From the NCBI RefSeq assembly GCF_044784365.2, contig NZ_CP173065.2: 64,000 nucleotides of DNA. One strand, given 5' to 3'. The notes under the pieces were generated by a model. The model saw only the letters and a program-made list of their open reading frames with translations. It had not been told where the DNA came from and made no database searches. Position numbers and translations under genes: made by a program. Source of the stretch: Cetobacterium_A somerae (lineage in GTDB: Bacteria; Fusobacteriota; Fusobacteriia; Fusobacteriales; Fusobacteriaceae). This document shows, in pieces, positions 18,157 to 27,249 of this stretch; position 1 is the stretch's first letter, and each line of letters begins with the position of its first letter.

Positions 18157-18584
18157 TTAGTTTCTCTCTAATGCCTTTTTTACATCTTCTAATGTATCTT
18201 CAACCATGTTATCATTTTTACCAATAGCATTGTAGAAGAACACAACATATTTTCCATCTATTTTTTGTACAGCTTTTCTTCTAGTTGTTCCAGGAACTGA
18301 GAAGTATTGAATTCCTCTCTTCTCTCTATTCATTTCCCAATCACCAGATCTATTGTATTGATTATCACCAAAAGCAGTTCTTGAAGTTTGAGGTAAGTCT
18401 CTTAATTTAGAGTCTATAACAATCTCTCTTTTTCCTAAGTGATTTTTCATAGAAAAAGCTCTTTTTGATATCCAGTAGTATACATCTTTAATCTATCTTT
18501 TAATGCGTTTGCTTCTTTTTTAGAAACATCTGATGCAAAAGCTAAAGATGAAAGTAATAAAAATCCACATAATAATTTTTTCAT
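18157..18584 (-). pseudogene. Secreted hypothetical protein, frameshifted near codon 33
   Basis: The first frame starts at ATG 18584 after GGGAG and encodes a good signal peptide (MKKLLCGFLLLSSLAFA), but stops at 18447. The second frame encodes 97 residues to 18157. Reading the AAA at 18487-18489 as AAAA joins them smoothly (...RLKDVYYWISKRAF...), giving about 142 residues. The join also fits -1 slippage at A-AAG. I do not recognise the mature protein, which is basic. The downstream frame alone lacks a secretion signal and an SD. It overlaps the 3' end of the gene upstream (SD beside that stop), so the two are co-expressed. Confidence 0.7.
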
Positions 18585-18597
18585 AATTTTGTTCTCC

Positions 18598-19140
18598 CTA
18601 TTTAGTAAGTTTTCTTATAGCTCTATATAAAGCTTTATCTTTTTCGACTTTTTCCATCTTTCCTAAAAACCAGTTAAGTTCTTGGTCATTTAGACGAAGC
18701 TCCTCTTTTATAAATCTTTCTAATTTCTCAACTTCCATAGGTAGTAACTCTTTTTTTAGTGAACTGTTAATCTCTTGTATTGTTCTTCCTCCTTCGAAAA
18801 AGAAAACAAGTTTTTGCCAGTTTGCAAAAAGGTCTACTTTTCTAAGAAGCATTACTGCTGTATAGTTAAGTTCTGGAAGAGTCTTAAATCCTTTTCTAGA
18901 TAGAAATGATTTCATTTCATCATTTTTTTCAGTTTCAAAAAGAACCTCCCCAGCTTTTTTAGTATTCATAATTTTAGGTAACTTTGAACTTCTATCCTTT
19001 AATCTTAAGTATTTTGATAAAGTTAAAGTTTTTGTTTCAAGATAAAAGTCTATTGCAAATTCATTGAAACTCTTACCTTCTGGAATAGTTCCCTCTTCGA
19101 TGTAATCTATCATTAAATCAATTTTTTTGAAATCAACCAT
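18598..19140 (-). CDS. Hypothetical helical protein
   Basis: A 180-residue, charged, mostly helical cytoplasmic protein I do not recognise. It has no signal peptide or membrane segment. A GGAGG lies 8 bases upstream of the ATG. The SD of the following secreted protein gene is next to this stop codon, so the pair form an operon. Upstream, 19141-19380 holds only AT-rich sequence and the promoter of rsuA. Confidence 0.7.
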   Translation of the reverse strand: MVDFKKIDLMIDYIEEGTIPEGKSFNEFAIDFYLETKTLTLSKYLRLKDRSSKLPKIMNTKKAGEVLFETEKNDEMKSFLSRKGFKTLPELNYTAVMLLRKVDLFANWQKLVFFFEGGRTIQEINSSLKKELLPMEVEKLERFIKEELRLNDQELNWFLGKMEKVEKDKALYRAIRKLTK

Positions 19141-19331
19141 TTTTGTATACCCTCCTGAAAAATAAGAATTAAAATATTTGCTACTTATTATATCACAACT
19201 TTAATTAGTTGAACAACTAAAAATTTAAAAAAATTATTATTTTTTATAATTTGTAATTTGATATTAAAACTCGTTTTTAGAAACTCTACATATAAAAATA
19301 ACCTATAAAAATAAATTAAAAATTATAAAGC

Positions 19332-19360
19332 TTGATTTTATAAAATATAAGAATTATAAT
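19332..19360 (+). promoter_or_regulatory. Promoter of rsuA
   Basis: TTGATT (19332-19337) and TATAAT (19355-19360) are spaced by 17 bases. The start of transcription would fall about 20 bases before the TTG start codon of rsuA. Confidence 0.7.
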
Positions 19361-19389
19361 TATATTATTACTATTTAGGAGGATTAAAA

Positions 19390-20070
19390 TTGAGATTAGA
19401 TAAATTTTTAGTAGAATGTGGAATTGGAAGTAGAAGTGAGGTAAAGAAACTGATATCTTCTGCTGAAATAACTATAGATGGATGTATCTGTAAAGATAAC
19501 AACAAAAACATAGATGAGAAAAATACAGTGGTAGAGTATAAGGGTAGAAGAGTTATATATAAAGAGTTTAGATATTATAAGCTATATAAAATAGATGGAT
19601 ATATCACTGCTACTGAAGATAAAAAAGAAAAAACTGTAATGGAGCTACTACCTGAATGGGTAAATAAAAAAGATCTATTTCCAGTTGGAAGATTAGATAA
19701 AGATACTGAAGGATTACTTTTCTTTACAAATGATGGTAAGTTAGCCCATGAATTAACATCTCCTAAAAAACATGTGGATAAAATATACCGTGTTTCTTTA
19801 AGAGATGATATTGGAGAGGGAGAGATTGAAAAACTTGAAGCTGGAGTAGATATTGGTGGATATATAACTCAACCTGCAAAAGCTGAAATTGTAAATTCTA
19901 AAGAAATACTTTTGAATATAAAAGAGGGTAAGTTCCATCAGGTGAAAAAAATGTTAAAAGCTGTTGGAAATGAAGTTACATATTTAAAAAGAGAGACTTT
20001 TGGAAAATTAACTTTAGAGGATATGGTTCCATGTGAAGTTAGAGAGATTGAAAGAGATGATGTTATATAG
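19390..20070 (+). CDS. rsuA: 16S rRNA pseudouridine synthase RsuA family
   Basis: A 226-residue protein with an N-terminal S4 RNA-binding domain (MRLDKFLVECGIGSRSEVKKLI) and the RsuA/RluB/E/F catalytic domain with GRLDKDTEGLL (catalytic Asp in the RLD motif) and KIYRV. The length favours RsuA, which makes pseudouridine 516 in 16S rRNA, over RluB; this is an inference. It starts at TTG, seven bases after AGGAGG. A tyrosine recombinase gene follows after 51 bases. Confidence 0.88.
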   Translation: MRLDKFLVECGIGSRSEVKKLISSAEITIDGCICKDNNKNIDEKNTVVEYKGRRVIYKEFRYYKLYKIDGYITATEDKKEKTVMELLPEWVNKKDLFPVGRLDKDTEGLLFFTNDGKLAHELTSPKKHVDKIYRVSLRDDIGEGEIEKLEAGVDIGGYITQPAKAEIVNSKEILLNIKEGKFHQVKKMLKAVGNEVTYLKRETFGKLTLEDMVPCEVREIERDDVI

Positions 20071-20121
20071 TTTTCTATAAATTTCCATAAAAAAAATGAT
20101 AGGACTTTTTTAGGAGGAACA

Positions 20122-21114
20122 TTGAACGAGATAGTTATTAAAGAAAAACATGAAATAAGTACCCAACGTAGAAAGAAAAAAAGTAAAGAGGAGAAAAAGA
20201 GTATATTTGAAATATACAAATCTCCAAAAACAATGAAAGATTATTTTTTCTATCTAAAGGATTTTTTAACTTATGTTTATGATGGTGATTCTCCAATAGA
20301 AGGGGACGAGATAATTGAACTTATGACTGGAATAGAAAAAAGTGATATAGAAGATTATTTGTCTCATCTTTTAAATGAGAGAGAGATGAAAAAAACATCT
20401 GTAAATAAAGTTATATCATCTTTAAAATCTCTTTATAAAGAATTGGAAAAAAACGGGTATGATAATCCGTTTAAATATATTGGACTTTTTAAAACAGCAA
20501 GAAATTTAGATAATATATTAAAAGTATCCTTTGATGATATAAAAGAGATTTTGAAAAATTATAAAGTTAGTGGAGAAAAGGAGTATAGAAACACTCTTAT
20601 TTTACACACACTTTTTTATACAGGAATGAGAAGTCAAGAACTTCTGTCTTTACAGTTTAAACATATACTAAAAAGAAATGGAGAGTATTTTGTAAAATTA
20701 GAAAAAACGAAAAGTGGAAGAGAACAATATAAACCACTACATAATTTTCTAATAAACAAAATTGCAGACTATAAAAATTATATAATTAATGTGTACGGAA
20801 TGGACGAGGAGGAGTTAGAAGAGAGATATCTTTTCTGTAGTTCCTTTGAAAAAAATAGACCTTTATCTTATAGAGCTCTATACAATGTTGTTCAAGAAAT
20901 GGGGCAAGTTATAAATAAAGATATTAGTCCACATAATATTCGTCACGCCATTGCGACTGAACTTTCATTAAATGGAGCAGATTTAATAGAGATTAGAGAC
21001 TTTTTAGGTCACTCAGATACAAAAGTTACTGAAGTTTATATAAATGCAAAATCATTAATCGAAAAGAAGGTCCTTGATAAAATACCTGTGCAATCTATTG
21101 ATGAAGACTTTTAA
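20122..21114 (+). CDS. Tyrosine recombinase (XerC/XerD-like)
   Basis: A 330-residue phage-integrase-family recombinase. An N-terminal SAM-like DNA-binding part (about 30-120) precedes the catalytic domain, with the first Arg in TGMRSQELLSL, Lys in KTKSG, HNIRH, the late His in LGHSD, and the nucleophilic Tyr in TEVYI. It starts at TTG after AGGAGG. It is flanked by housekeeping genes and no att-like duplication or phage gene is seen, so a Xer-type chromosomal role is more likely than a mobile element. A basic N-terminal extension of about 30 residues is unusual. Confidence 0.85.
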   Translation: MNEIVIKEKHEISTQRRKKKSKEEKKSIFEIYKSPKTMKDYFFYLKDFLTYVYDGDSPIEGDEIIELMTGIEKSDIEDYLSHLLNEREMKKTSVNKVISSLKSLYKELEKNGYDNPFKYIGLFKTARNLDNILKVSFDDIKEILKNYKVSGEKEYRNTLILHTLFYTGMRSQELLSLQFKHILKRNGEYFVKLEKTKSGREQYKPLHNFLINKIADYKNYIINVYGMDEEELEERYLFCSSFEKNRPLSYRALYNVVQEMGQVINKDISPHNIRHAIATELSLNGADLIEIRDFLGHSDTKVTEVYINAKSLIEKKVLDKIPVQSIDEDF

Positions 21115-21160
21115 ATACGATTTAAAAGCTATATTATTTGGTTATACAACTAATTTTAAT

Positions 21161-21179
21161 GAAAATAACAGTTATTTTC
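21161..21179. repeat. Perfect 9-bp inverted repeat after the recombinase gene
   Basis: GAAAATAAC and GTTATTTTC flank a single A. No T run follows, so it is not a normal terminator. It could be a protein-binding site; the function is unknown. Confidence 0.5.
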
Positions 21180-21185
21180 GAAACA

Positions 21186-21221
21186 AAACTACATATAATT
21201 AACATTATATGTAGTTTATTT
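21186..21221 (+). terminator. Terminator after the recombinase gene
   Basis: A 14-bp stem (aaactacatataat / attatatgtagttt) has a 4-base loop and is followed by TATTTTT. Confidence 0.8.
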
Positions 21222-21271
21222 TTAACAAATAAAAGATAATTATTATTTCAAATAATTTAAGGAGGTTTTCT

Positions 21272-22108
21272 ATGAATTTTATAGATTTAGATTATGTAAA
21301 AGAGATCTATAGACCTAGAGAGTTAGAATCATATAAAGGTAATTTTGGCCATACTCTGATTTTATGCGGAAGTTCAGGAATGGTCGGAGCTGGATTTTTT
21401 GCAAGTATGGGTGCTGTAAAATCAGGTTCGGGACTTACAACTTTAGGAACTTATCGTGAAACTTTTGATATTTTTTCTATAAAACTAAACGAAGTTATGT
21501 TGCTTAATTTAGATGAGATCAATATATTAGATAATTTAGAAAAATTCTCATGTATAGTTTTTGGAAGTGGATTTGGAATAAATCAAAAAAATGAGCACCT
21601 TTTAAAAGAGCTGCTTTCGAATTTTCCAAAACCTATAGTTATTGATGCAGATGGATTAACTATGTTAGCTAAAAATAGTAATCTAGATTTTTTAAAAAAT
21701 AGAACTTATCCTACAATTTTAACACCTCACTATGGGGAGTTTTCAAGACTTACAAATTTAGACATAGAATATATAAAAGTAAATAGAGTAGCTATTGCAA
21801 AAGAGTTTGCCCAAAAGTATAGTTGTATACTACTTTTAAAAGACCACAAAACTTTAATTACTAATGGAGAAAATATCTTTATAAATACAACAGGAAATAG
21901 TGTTATGGCAACAGGAGGAATGGGTGATGTTTTAAGTGGAATAATTGGATCTTTTATAAGTCAGAAATATTCACCTTTAGATGCAACTTTATTAGGAACA
22001 TATATACATGGAAAGAGTGGAGAACATTTTTCAGAAAGTTACTACTGCACAACTCCAACTGATATAATCAATATACTTCCTAAAATTATAAAAGGTATAG
22101 AGTTTTAA
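21272..22108 (+). CDS. nnrD: ADP-dependent NAD(P)H-hydrate dehydratase
   Basis: A 278-residue ribokinase-fold enzyme that repairs hydrated NAD(P)H in the cytoplasm using ADP. Family motifs are GHTLILCGSSGMVGAG at the start, VIDADGL, LTPHYGEF and TGGMGDVLSGIIGS with the catalytic Asp. In many bacteria NnrD is fused to the NnrE epimerase; here only the dehydratase domain is present and no nnrE is in the window. It starts after GGAGG and its stop lies inside a bidirectional terminator. Confidence 0.9.
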   Translation: MNFIDLDYVKEIYRPRELESYKGNFGHTLILCGSSGMVGAGFFASMGAVKSGSGLTTLGTYRETFDIFSIKLNEVMLLNLDEINILDNLEKFSCIVFGSGFGINQKNEHLLKELLSNFPKPIVIDADGLTMLAKNSNLDFLKNRTYPTILTPHYGEFSRLTNLDIEYIKVNRVAIAKEFAQKYSCILLLKDHKTLITNGENIFINTTGNSVMATGGMGDVLSGIIGSFISQKYSPLDATLLGTYIHGKSGEHFSESYYCTTPTDIINILPKIIKGIEF

Positions 22109-22124
22109 ACTCTATACCTTTATT
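22090..22124. terminator. Bidirectional terminator over the nnrD stop
   Basis: aaaggtatagagttt pairs with aaactctatacctt and contains the nnrD stop codon. It also lies at the end of the convergent yeeE/yedE pair. Confidence 0.8.
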
Positions 22125-22721
22125 TTATTTCTTCTCATCTCTAGATAAAGAATAGGGAATAGCTAGTGATATCGCAATTAAAACAATTCCTATAAATACC
22201 CCTATCCAAGGCGTTCCATGAAAAAGAAAATTATACTTTTCAGATAAAAAAAGTAAAGTAGTTTTACCACCAATAACATTTTTAAAAAGTCCGATACTAT
22301 TTAATACGGGATAGGCAAGTGTGAAAAGAAAAGCTCCAATCAATCCCCCTAAAATAACATATATACTTTTTAAATATCCAGCTCCAAAACTTGCAACTGC
22401 AGTTCCAGGACAAAGTCCAATCATTCCAAAACCTAAAGCTAAAATTGCGCTTCCTAGTATAACTCCAAAATTCATAGGTTTAATACTAAAATGATCTAAA
22501 GGAATTATATTTAAAGCTACACTTAGATATAGAAGAGACATACTAAATCCTATGGCAAAAACTATTATTTTCATAAGAGTTAAATCTTGAAGTTTTAACA
22601 TTTTAGATATAACAACTCTATTTGTTGCTCCAGCATAATATAGTGCTAATCCAAAAAGTAAACCTAGTATTAATCCTAAAAGTGGTACATTATCAAAAAA
22701 TAGATTTCTCATATTATTCAC
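22125..22721 (-). CDS. YeeE/YedE-family transporter, second half
   Basis: A 198-residue membrane protein with about five hydrophobic spans and the conserved sulfur-carrying cysteine motif GLCPGTAVASFGAGY. YeeE/YedE proteins (TsuA) carry thiosulfate or related sulfur compounds through a chain of conserved cysteines. Here the fold is split over two genes: this one overlaps the upstream half by 8 bases, so the pair is translationally coupled and probably forms one transporter. No TusA-like partner adjoins it. Confidence 0.85.
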   Translation of the reverse strand: MNNMRNLFFDNVPLLGLILGLLFGLALYYAGATNRVVISKMLKLQDLTLMKIIVFAIGFSMSLLYLSVALNIIPLDHFSIKPMNFGVILGSAILALGFGMIGLCPGTAVASFGAGYLKSIYVILGGLIGAFLFTLAYPVLNSIGLFKNVIGGKTTLLFLSEKYNFLFHGTPWIGVFIGIVLIAISLAIPYSLSRDEKK

Positions 22722-23232
22722 CTATCCTTTTGGCAATGATTACAGCTATTGGAAATAAAACTATTGTAAAAATAATGCTACTTACAGATAGTTGCATTAT
22801 TCCACTCATCATATGTCCACTTGTACATCCACCAGCCATTCTAGCTCCAAAAAGTAAAAGTACTCCACCTAGAAAAAGTTTTACTCTAGAGATTCTATCT
22901 TTTTCTAACAAGCTTTCCTTTTCTATAAACTCCTCTTTTTTTCTAAAAAATATTCTACCTAACATACCTCCTAAAAAAACACCAACAACAAATATAATTC
23001 CATAGTTATACGGAGTCACTATACTTTTAGCAATACCATCTTGATTATAATAATCGATTAAACTATAAAATTCAGTTCCTTCTCTGAAAATTATATCATC
23101 TTGAAAAACTGTTTGAATCATTCCAGATGCGACACTAAATTGTGTTGAAATTCCAATTGGTTTTATAAGTAGTATAGATATAAAAAACACACTTCCTAAA
23201 AAAACACCTTTTAAGATCCATTTTCTTTTCAT
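22714..23232 (-). CDS. YeeE/YedE-family transporter, first half
   Basis: A 172-residue membrane protein with about four hydrophobic spans and the matching half-motif RMAGGCTSGH. A charged loop lies after the second span. With the overlapping downstream gene it makes a complete YeeE/YedE-type pore with one cysteine motif per half. A promoter is probably within 23233-23330; no binding site for a known regulator is evident. Confidence 0.85.
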   Translation of the reverse strand: MKRKWILKGVFLGSVFFISILLIKPIGISTQFSVASGMIQTVFQDDIIFREGTEFYSLIDYYNQDGIAKSIVTPYNYGIIFVVGVFLGGMLGRIFFRKKEEFIEKESLLEKDRISRVKLFLGGVLLLFGARMAGGCTSGHMMSGIMQLSVSSIIFTIVLFPIAVIIAKRIGE

Positions 23233-23331
23233 AATTTTTTACCCTCCTTAAAAAGAGTCATTTGAGTATAACTCTATATATGTATAAGTTTATTCGATAA
23301 AAAATTATTTTTTCTTTTTTATAATTTATAT

Positions 23332-23360
23332 AAAAACAGGGGTAGAATAATCTACCCCTT
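23332..23360 (-). terminator. Terminator of the nag operon
   Basis: GGGGTAGA pairs with TCTACCCC around a 4-base loop, with a T run on the minus strand. It lies just past the nagA stop. Confidence 0.8.
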
Positions 23361-23366
23361 GTCAAA

Positions 23367-24506
23367 CTATACTAACTCTCCCTTTGCAATAACCTTTTTA
23401 AGTCTTAAATGTTTATCTAAAAATACGATATCAGCAAAACATCCAGGTTGTAGCTTTCCATACTCATTATCAATATTTACAGCTTTTGCAGGATATAAAG
23501 TTGCCATTCTTACAGCTTCTTCTAAAGTTATATCACAATATTTAACTAAGTTTCTAACTCCAGCATCCATAGTTAGTGCAGAACCACCTAAAGTTCCATC
23601 CTCTCCAAAACACTTTCCATCTTTATAGAAAACTTTGTTTCCTTCAAAGTAGAAGTATTCCATATCTGTTCCAACAGGAGAAACAGCATCAGTAACTAAA
23701 TATAATCTTTCTCCCATAACTTTAATAGCTGATTTTATAGCAGAGTAGTGACAGTGGAATCCATCAGCAATTACTCCAGCTTTAATATCACTATCAAATA
23801 CAGCACCAACAACTCCAGGTTCTCTGTGGTTGAAAGATGACATTCCATTGTATAGGTGAGTTGCAAGAGTTATTCCGAAACCTTCTTTTTCTTTCACTTG
23901 CTCATAAGTAGCGTTAGAATGACCTACTGCCACATGTATTCCAGCTGCGTTTAGTTTCGAAATTATTTTTTTATCTGTATTTTCTGGAGCTAATGTAACT
24001 ATTCTTACATTTTCTTTTCCAGCTTCTACCATTTTATCTATCATAGCTTCATCAGCTTTTCTTATAAATTTAGGATTATGAATTCCCTTTTTTTGTAAAG
24101 AGATATATGGTCCTTCTATATGTAGTCCAACAACTCCATACTTACCTTTATTCTCAATACCTTTAACTAACTCAAGAGCTTTTTCAATATTTTCATCTCC
24201 AGTTGTAATAAGTGTTGGAGTAAAAGAAGTACATCCATATTTTAAATTAGTTTTATGCATTGTATCTAAAGTCTCTAATGATATATCATCATTAAATAAA
24301 ACTCCTCCACAACCATTTAATTGTAAATCTATAAATCCAGGAGTTACATATGCATTTTCAGCATCTATAGTTTCAATATTTCCATAAGTAGTTGTTAACT
24401 CCTCTTGAGGTATAATATCAACTATTCTCTCTCCATCTATAATTAAAACTTTACCAGTATAAAATTTATTTCCTATAAATAACTCTCCATTTACAATAGC
24501 CTTCAT
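23367..24506 (-). CDS. nagA: N-acetylglucosamine-6-phosphate deacetylase
   Basis: A 379-residue amidohydrolase that converts GlcNAc-6-phosphate to GlcN-6-phosphate. Motifs include PGFIDLQLNGCGG, the metal Glu in GLHIEGPY, VGHSNATYEQ, HLYNGMSSFNHREPG and the catalytic Asp in LVTDAVSP. The length is normal. It follows nagB by 15 bases, so amino-sugar breakdown runs from a single transcript. It starts after GGGAGATG. Confidence 0.95.
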   Translation of the reverse strand: MKAIVNGELFIGNKFYTGKVLIIDGERIVDIIPQEELTTTYGNIETIDAENAYVTPGFIDLQLNGCGGVLFNDDISLETLDTMHKTNLKYGCTSFTPTLITTGDENIEKALELVKGIENKGKYGVVGLHIEGPYISLQKKGIHNPKFIRKADEAMIDKMVEAGKENVRIVTLAPENTDKKIISKLNAAGIHVAVGHSNATYEQVKEKEGFGITLATHLYNGMSSFNHREPGVVGAVFDSDIKAGVIADGFHCHYSAIKSAIKVMGERLYLVTDAVSPVGTDMEYFYFEGNKVFYKDGKCFGEDGTLGGSALTMDAGVRNLVKYCDITLEEAVRMATLYPAKAVNIDNEYGKLQPGCFADIVFLDKHLRLKKVIAKGELV

Positions 24507-24521
24507 TATTAGTTCATCTCC

Positions 24522-25352
24522 CTATTTTCCACAACTTTTGTATAACTCTTCTATTAATAAATCTGTATCTAAATTACTTTTTTCAATATCTTTAAAGTAT
24601 CTATAAGTTCCAACTTTTAACTCTGTACAAGCAGCTTCATCAGAAACAATAATTCCTTTTGGATGTAATTGAAGTGCACTGATAGTCCACATATGATTTA
24701 CACCTTGCTCAACTGCATGGTGTAATGCTCTTGCTTTGTTATGTCCATTAACCATTATTAAAACTTCTTTTGCATCAAGAATAGTTCCAACTCCAACAGT
24801 TAAAGATAACTTAGGTACTCTATCTATATCTCCACCGAAGAATCTAGCATTTGCAATTATTGTATCCATAGTTAACTCTTTATCTCTAGTTCTTGAACTT
24901 AAAGATGATCCTGGCTCGTTGAAAGCAATATGTCCATCAGGTCCAATTCCTCCTAAGAATAAATCGATTCCTCCAATAGCTTTTATTTTTGCTTCGTAAT
25001 CTTCACACTCTTTTTTGTAATCAGTTGCTAATCCATTTAATATGTTGATGTTTTCCTCTTTTGCATCTATATGTTTAAAGAAGTTTTCATACATATAGTA
25101 GTGGTAACTTTGATCATTAGCTGGAGATAACCCAACATATTCATCCATATTAAATGTTACTACATTTTCAAAAGATATAATTCCATCTTGGTAAAATTGA
25201 ATTAATCTTTTGTACATAGCTAAAGGTGTTCCCCCAGTTGGTAAACCTAATACAAATGGCTTCTCTGCAGTTGGCTTTGCATCTAATATTTTCTTTGCAA
25301 CATAAACTGCTGCCCAGTCCCCAATATTTTTCTCAGTTATAATTACTCTCAT
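24522..25352 (-). CDS. nagB: Glucosamine-6-phosphate deaminase
   Basis: A 276-residue isomerase-deaminase that turns GlcN-6-phosphate into fructose-6-phosphate and ammonia. It begins MRVIITEKNIGDWAA; LGLPTGGTPLAMYKRL and the catalytic-site motif NMDEYVGL follow, with GGIGPDGHIAFNEPGSS for substrate binding. It is followed by nagA and preceded, after 118 bases, by an RpiR-type regulator on the same strand. Confidence 0.96.
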   Translation of the reverse strand: MRVIITEKNIGDWAAVYVAKKILDAKPTAEKPFVLGLPTGGTPLAMYKRLIQFYQDGIISFENVVTFNMDEYVGLSPANDQSYHYYMYENFFKHIDAKEENINILNGLATDYKKECEDYEAKIKAIGGIDLFLGGIGPDGHIAFNEPGSSLSSRTRDKELTMDTIIANARFFGGDIDRVPKLSLTVGVGTILDAKEVLIMVNGHNKARALHHAVEQGVNHMWTISALQLHPKGIIVSDEAACTELKVGTYRYFKDIEKSNLDTDLLIEELYKSCGK

Positions 25353-25470
25353 TCTAAATCACTCCCTTGAATTGTTTACATATTCTACATTAAAGTTACC
25401 ATTTATTTTTGGAAAAGTCAACCTTTTTAGAAACTTTTTTTCTAAAATGTTTTATAAAAATGAATTATAT

Positions 25471-26328
25471 TTACATTTTGAATTTTTTTACACTTTCTAC
25501 AGCATCTCCAATTAATCTGTTTGCTTTTTCTCTATCCCTTTGAATTAACTTAACATAAAGGATATCAATAACAGTTAATTGTGCCATTCTAGATGAAAGA
25601 GAAGTCGATCTTAAATTACTTTTTTCAACTATAGTACTTAAAGATATATCCCCAATATCCTTTATAGGATTTGTTGCTACTTTAGTTAATGTAATTACTT
25701 TTACACCTTTTTCTTTAAACTCTAAAATACTTTGATATATATCTAAAGTTTGACCACTATAAGATATTACAAATACTAAGTCTCCCTCTTGAGCTGTAGA
25801 AGCATTTGTTAACTGTATATGTTGATCAGTTTCAAATATAACATTTTTACCTAGCTCCCATAGTTTATATTGAAAGTCTCTTGCAATTATTCCAGAAAAT
25901 CCAGCTCCTAAAAGAAATATTCTATTTGCATTTTCTATAGCTTCAACAGCTTTTTCTATCTCTTGGAAGTTTAAAACTTTATATGTATCCTCTACACTTT
26001 TAATGTTTTCATAAACAACTTTTTTAGCTAATATTTCTGTACTGTCATCAACACTAATCTCATCATAGATTATTTGAATCTCTTTTTCATTATTCTTCAT
26101 AGCCAAATCTCCAGCTAATGCTATTTTAAACTCTGGAAATCCTTTAAATCCAAGTTTTTTAGCAAATCTAACTACTGAAGCTTGACTCACATCACACTTA
26201 ACAGCTAAGTCATATGTATTTAATGTTTTTATCTCATCCATATTCTCTAATAGATAGTGAGATATCTTTTTCTCATTTTTAGTAAAGCTTTCTTGAAACT
26301 CTTTTAACTTTATAAGCGTTCCACCCAT
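25471..26328 (-). CDS. MurR/RpiR-family regulator of the nag genes
   Basis: A 285-residue regulator. Residues 1 to about 77 are the RpiR helix-turn-helix domain (NTYDLAVKCDVSQASVVRFAKKLGFKGFPEFK), and about 125-250 is a SIS sugar-isomerase-like domain (RIFLLGAGFSG, VFVISYSGQT) that senses a phosphorylated sugar. Its place directly upstream of nagB-nagA makes GlcNAc-6-P or GlcN-6-P the likely signal. It is probably autoregulated, given the shared strand and the 118-base gap that could hold a second promoter. Confidence 0.9.
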   Translation of the reverse strand: MGGTLIKLKEFQESFTKNEKKISHYLLENMDEIKTLNTYDLAVKCDVSQASVVRFAKKLGFKGFPEFKIALAGDLAMKNNEKEIQIIYDEISVDDSTEILAKKVVYENIKSVEDTYKVLNFQEIEKAVEAIENANRIFLLGAGFSGIIARDFQYKLWELGKNVIFETDQHIQLTNASTAQEGDLVFVISYSGQTLDIYQSILEFKEKGVKVITLTKVATNPIKDIGDISLSTIVEKSNLRSTSLSSRMAQLTVIDILYVKLIQRDREKANRLIGDAVESVKKFKM

Positions 26329-26343
26329 AATTTAAAACCTCCG

Positions 26344-27249
26344 TTATATATTCTCTCTCTTTTTAAGTTCTTTTTCAATTTCGTTTAAAACTTTCCTTTT
26401 ATTCAAACTCCATTTAGGTTCAACAACCTCATCTTTTTTTCCATCACCTGTTACTCTATGAACAACCATTTTATCAGGTAGAAGTTTTAATATAGTAACT
26501 ACAATATCCACATACTCATCTAAAGTGAAAACTTTAAAGTTTGTATCATTATATAACCTTTCTAAAGGAGTTCCTTTTATAATATGAAGAGAGTGAATTT
26601 TTATTCCCCAAGCACCAGATTGAACGATGCACCTAGCTGTATTTAAAATATCTTCCCTCTCCTCTGTAGGTAATCCCACAATCATATGTGTAACAAATTT
26701 TATCCCACTTTCTTTTAGTTTTTTAGATGTTTCAAGATATGTAGAAAGAGGATAACCTCTATTTATTATTTTTGCAACTTTATCATCAATTGTTTGAAGA
26801 CCTAGTTCTATCCAAAAGAAATGTTTTTCATTTATCTCTTTTAAAAGTTCTAAAGTATCATCCTCTATACAATCAGGTCTAGTTCCTATTGCTAATCCTA
26901 AAACTTTTGGGTGATTTAAAGCTTCATAATAAATCTCTCTTAAATAATCTACATCACCATATGTATTTGTAAAGTTTTGAAAATAAGCTATCACTTTCTT
27001 ATCTTTAACTTTATCTTTTAGAAACTCTAATTGTTCATCAATTTGTTCTGTTATACTTTTTCTTCTATTTCCAGCAAATTCTCCACTTCCAGCATCACTA
27101 CAAAATATACATCCACCGTGAGCAACTTTTCCATCTCTATTTGGACAAGTGAATCCACCATCTAAAGATACTTTAAATATCTTGTCTTTAAACTCATCTT
27201 TAAAAAAATCATTTAAAGAATAAAATCTTCTATTATTGTGTTTCTCCAT
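26344..27249 (-). CDS. TIGR01212-family radical SAM protein (YhcC-like)
   Basis: A 301-residue radical SAM protein of the TIGR01212 group, starting MEKHNNRRFYSLNDFFK. The cluster ligands are C-PNRDG followed by GGCIFC, and LAIGTRPDC and GLQTIDD are typical. The molecular function of the family is not settled; a tRNA or cofactor modification role has been suggested. I start at ATG 27249; a longer frame would extend across the end of queH. It overlaps the 3' end of the queH frame by 17 bases and is probably coupled to it. Confidence 0.87.
   Translation of the reverse strand: MEKHNNRRFYSLNDFFKDEFKDKIFKVSLDGGFTCPNRDGKVAHGGCIFCSDAGSGEFAGNRRKSITEQIDEQLEFLKDKVKDKKVIAYFQNFTNTYGDVDYLREIYYEALNHPKVLGLAIGTRPDCIEDDTLELLKEINEKHFFWIELGLQTIDDKVAKIINRGYPLSTYLETSKKLKESGIKFVTHMIVGLPTEEREDILNTARCIVQSGAWGIKIHSLHIIKGTPLERLYNDTNFKVFTLDEYVDIVVTILKLLPDKMVVHRVTGDGKKDEVVEPKWSLNKRKVLNEIEKELKKRENI

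Noticed and set aside
20122..21114. Mobile element or prophage at the tyrosine recombinase
   Set aside because: Flanks are housekeeping genes, and no att repeats, tRNA target or phage genes are visible.
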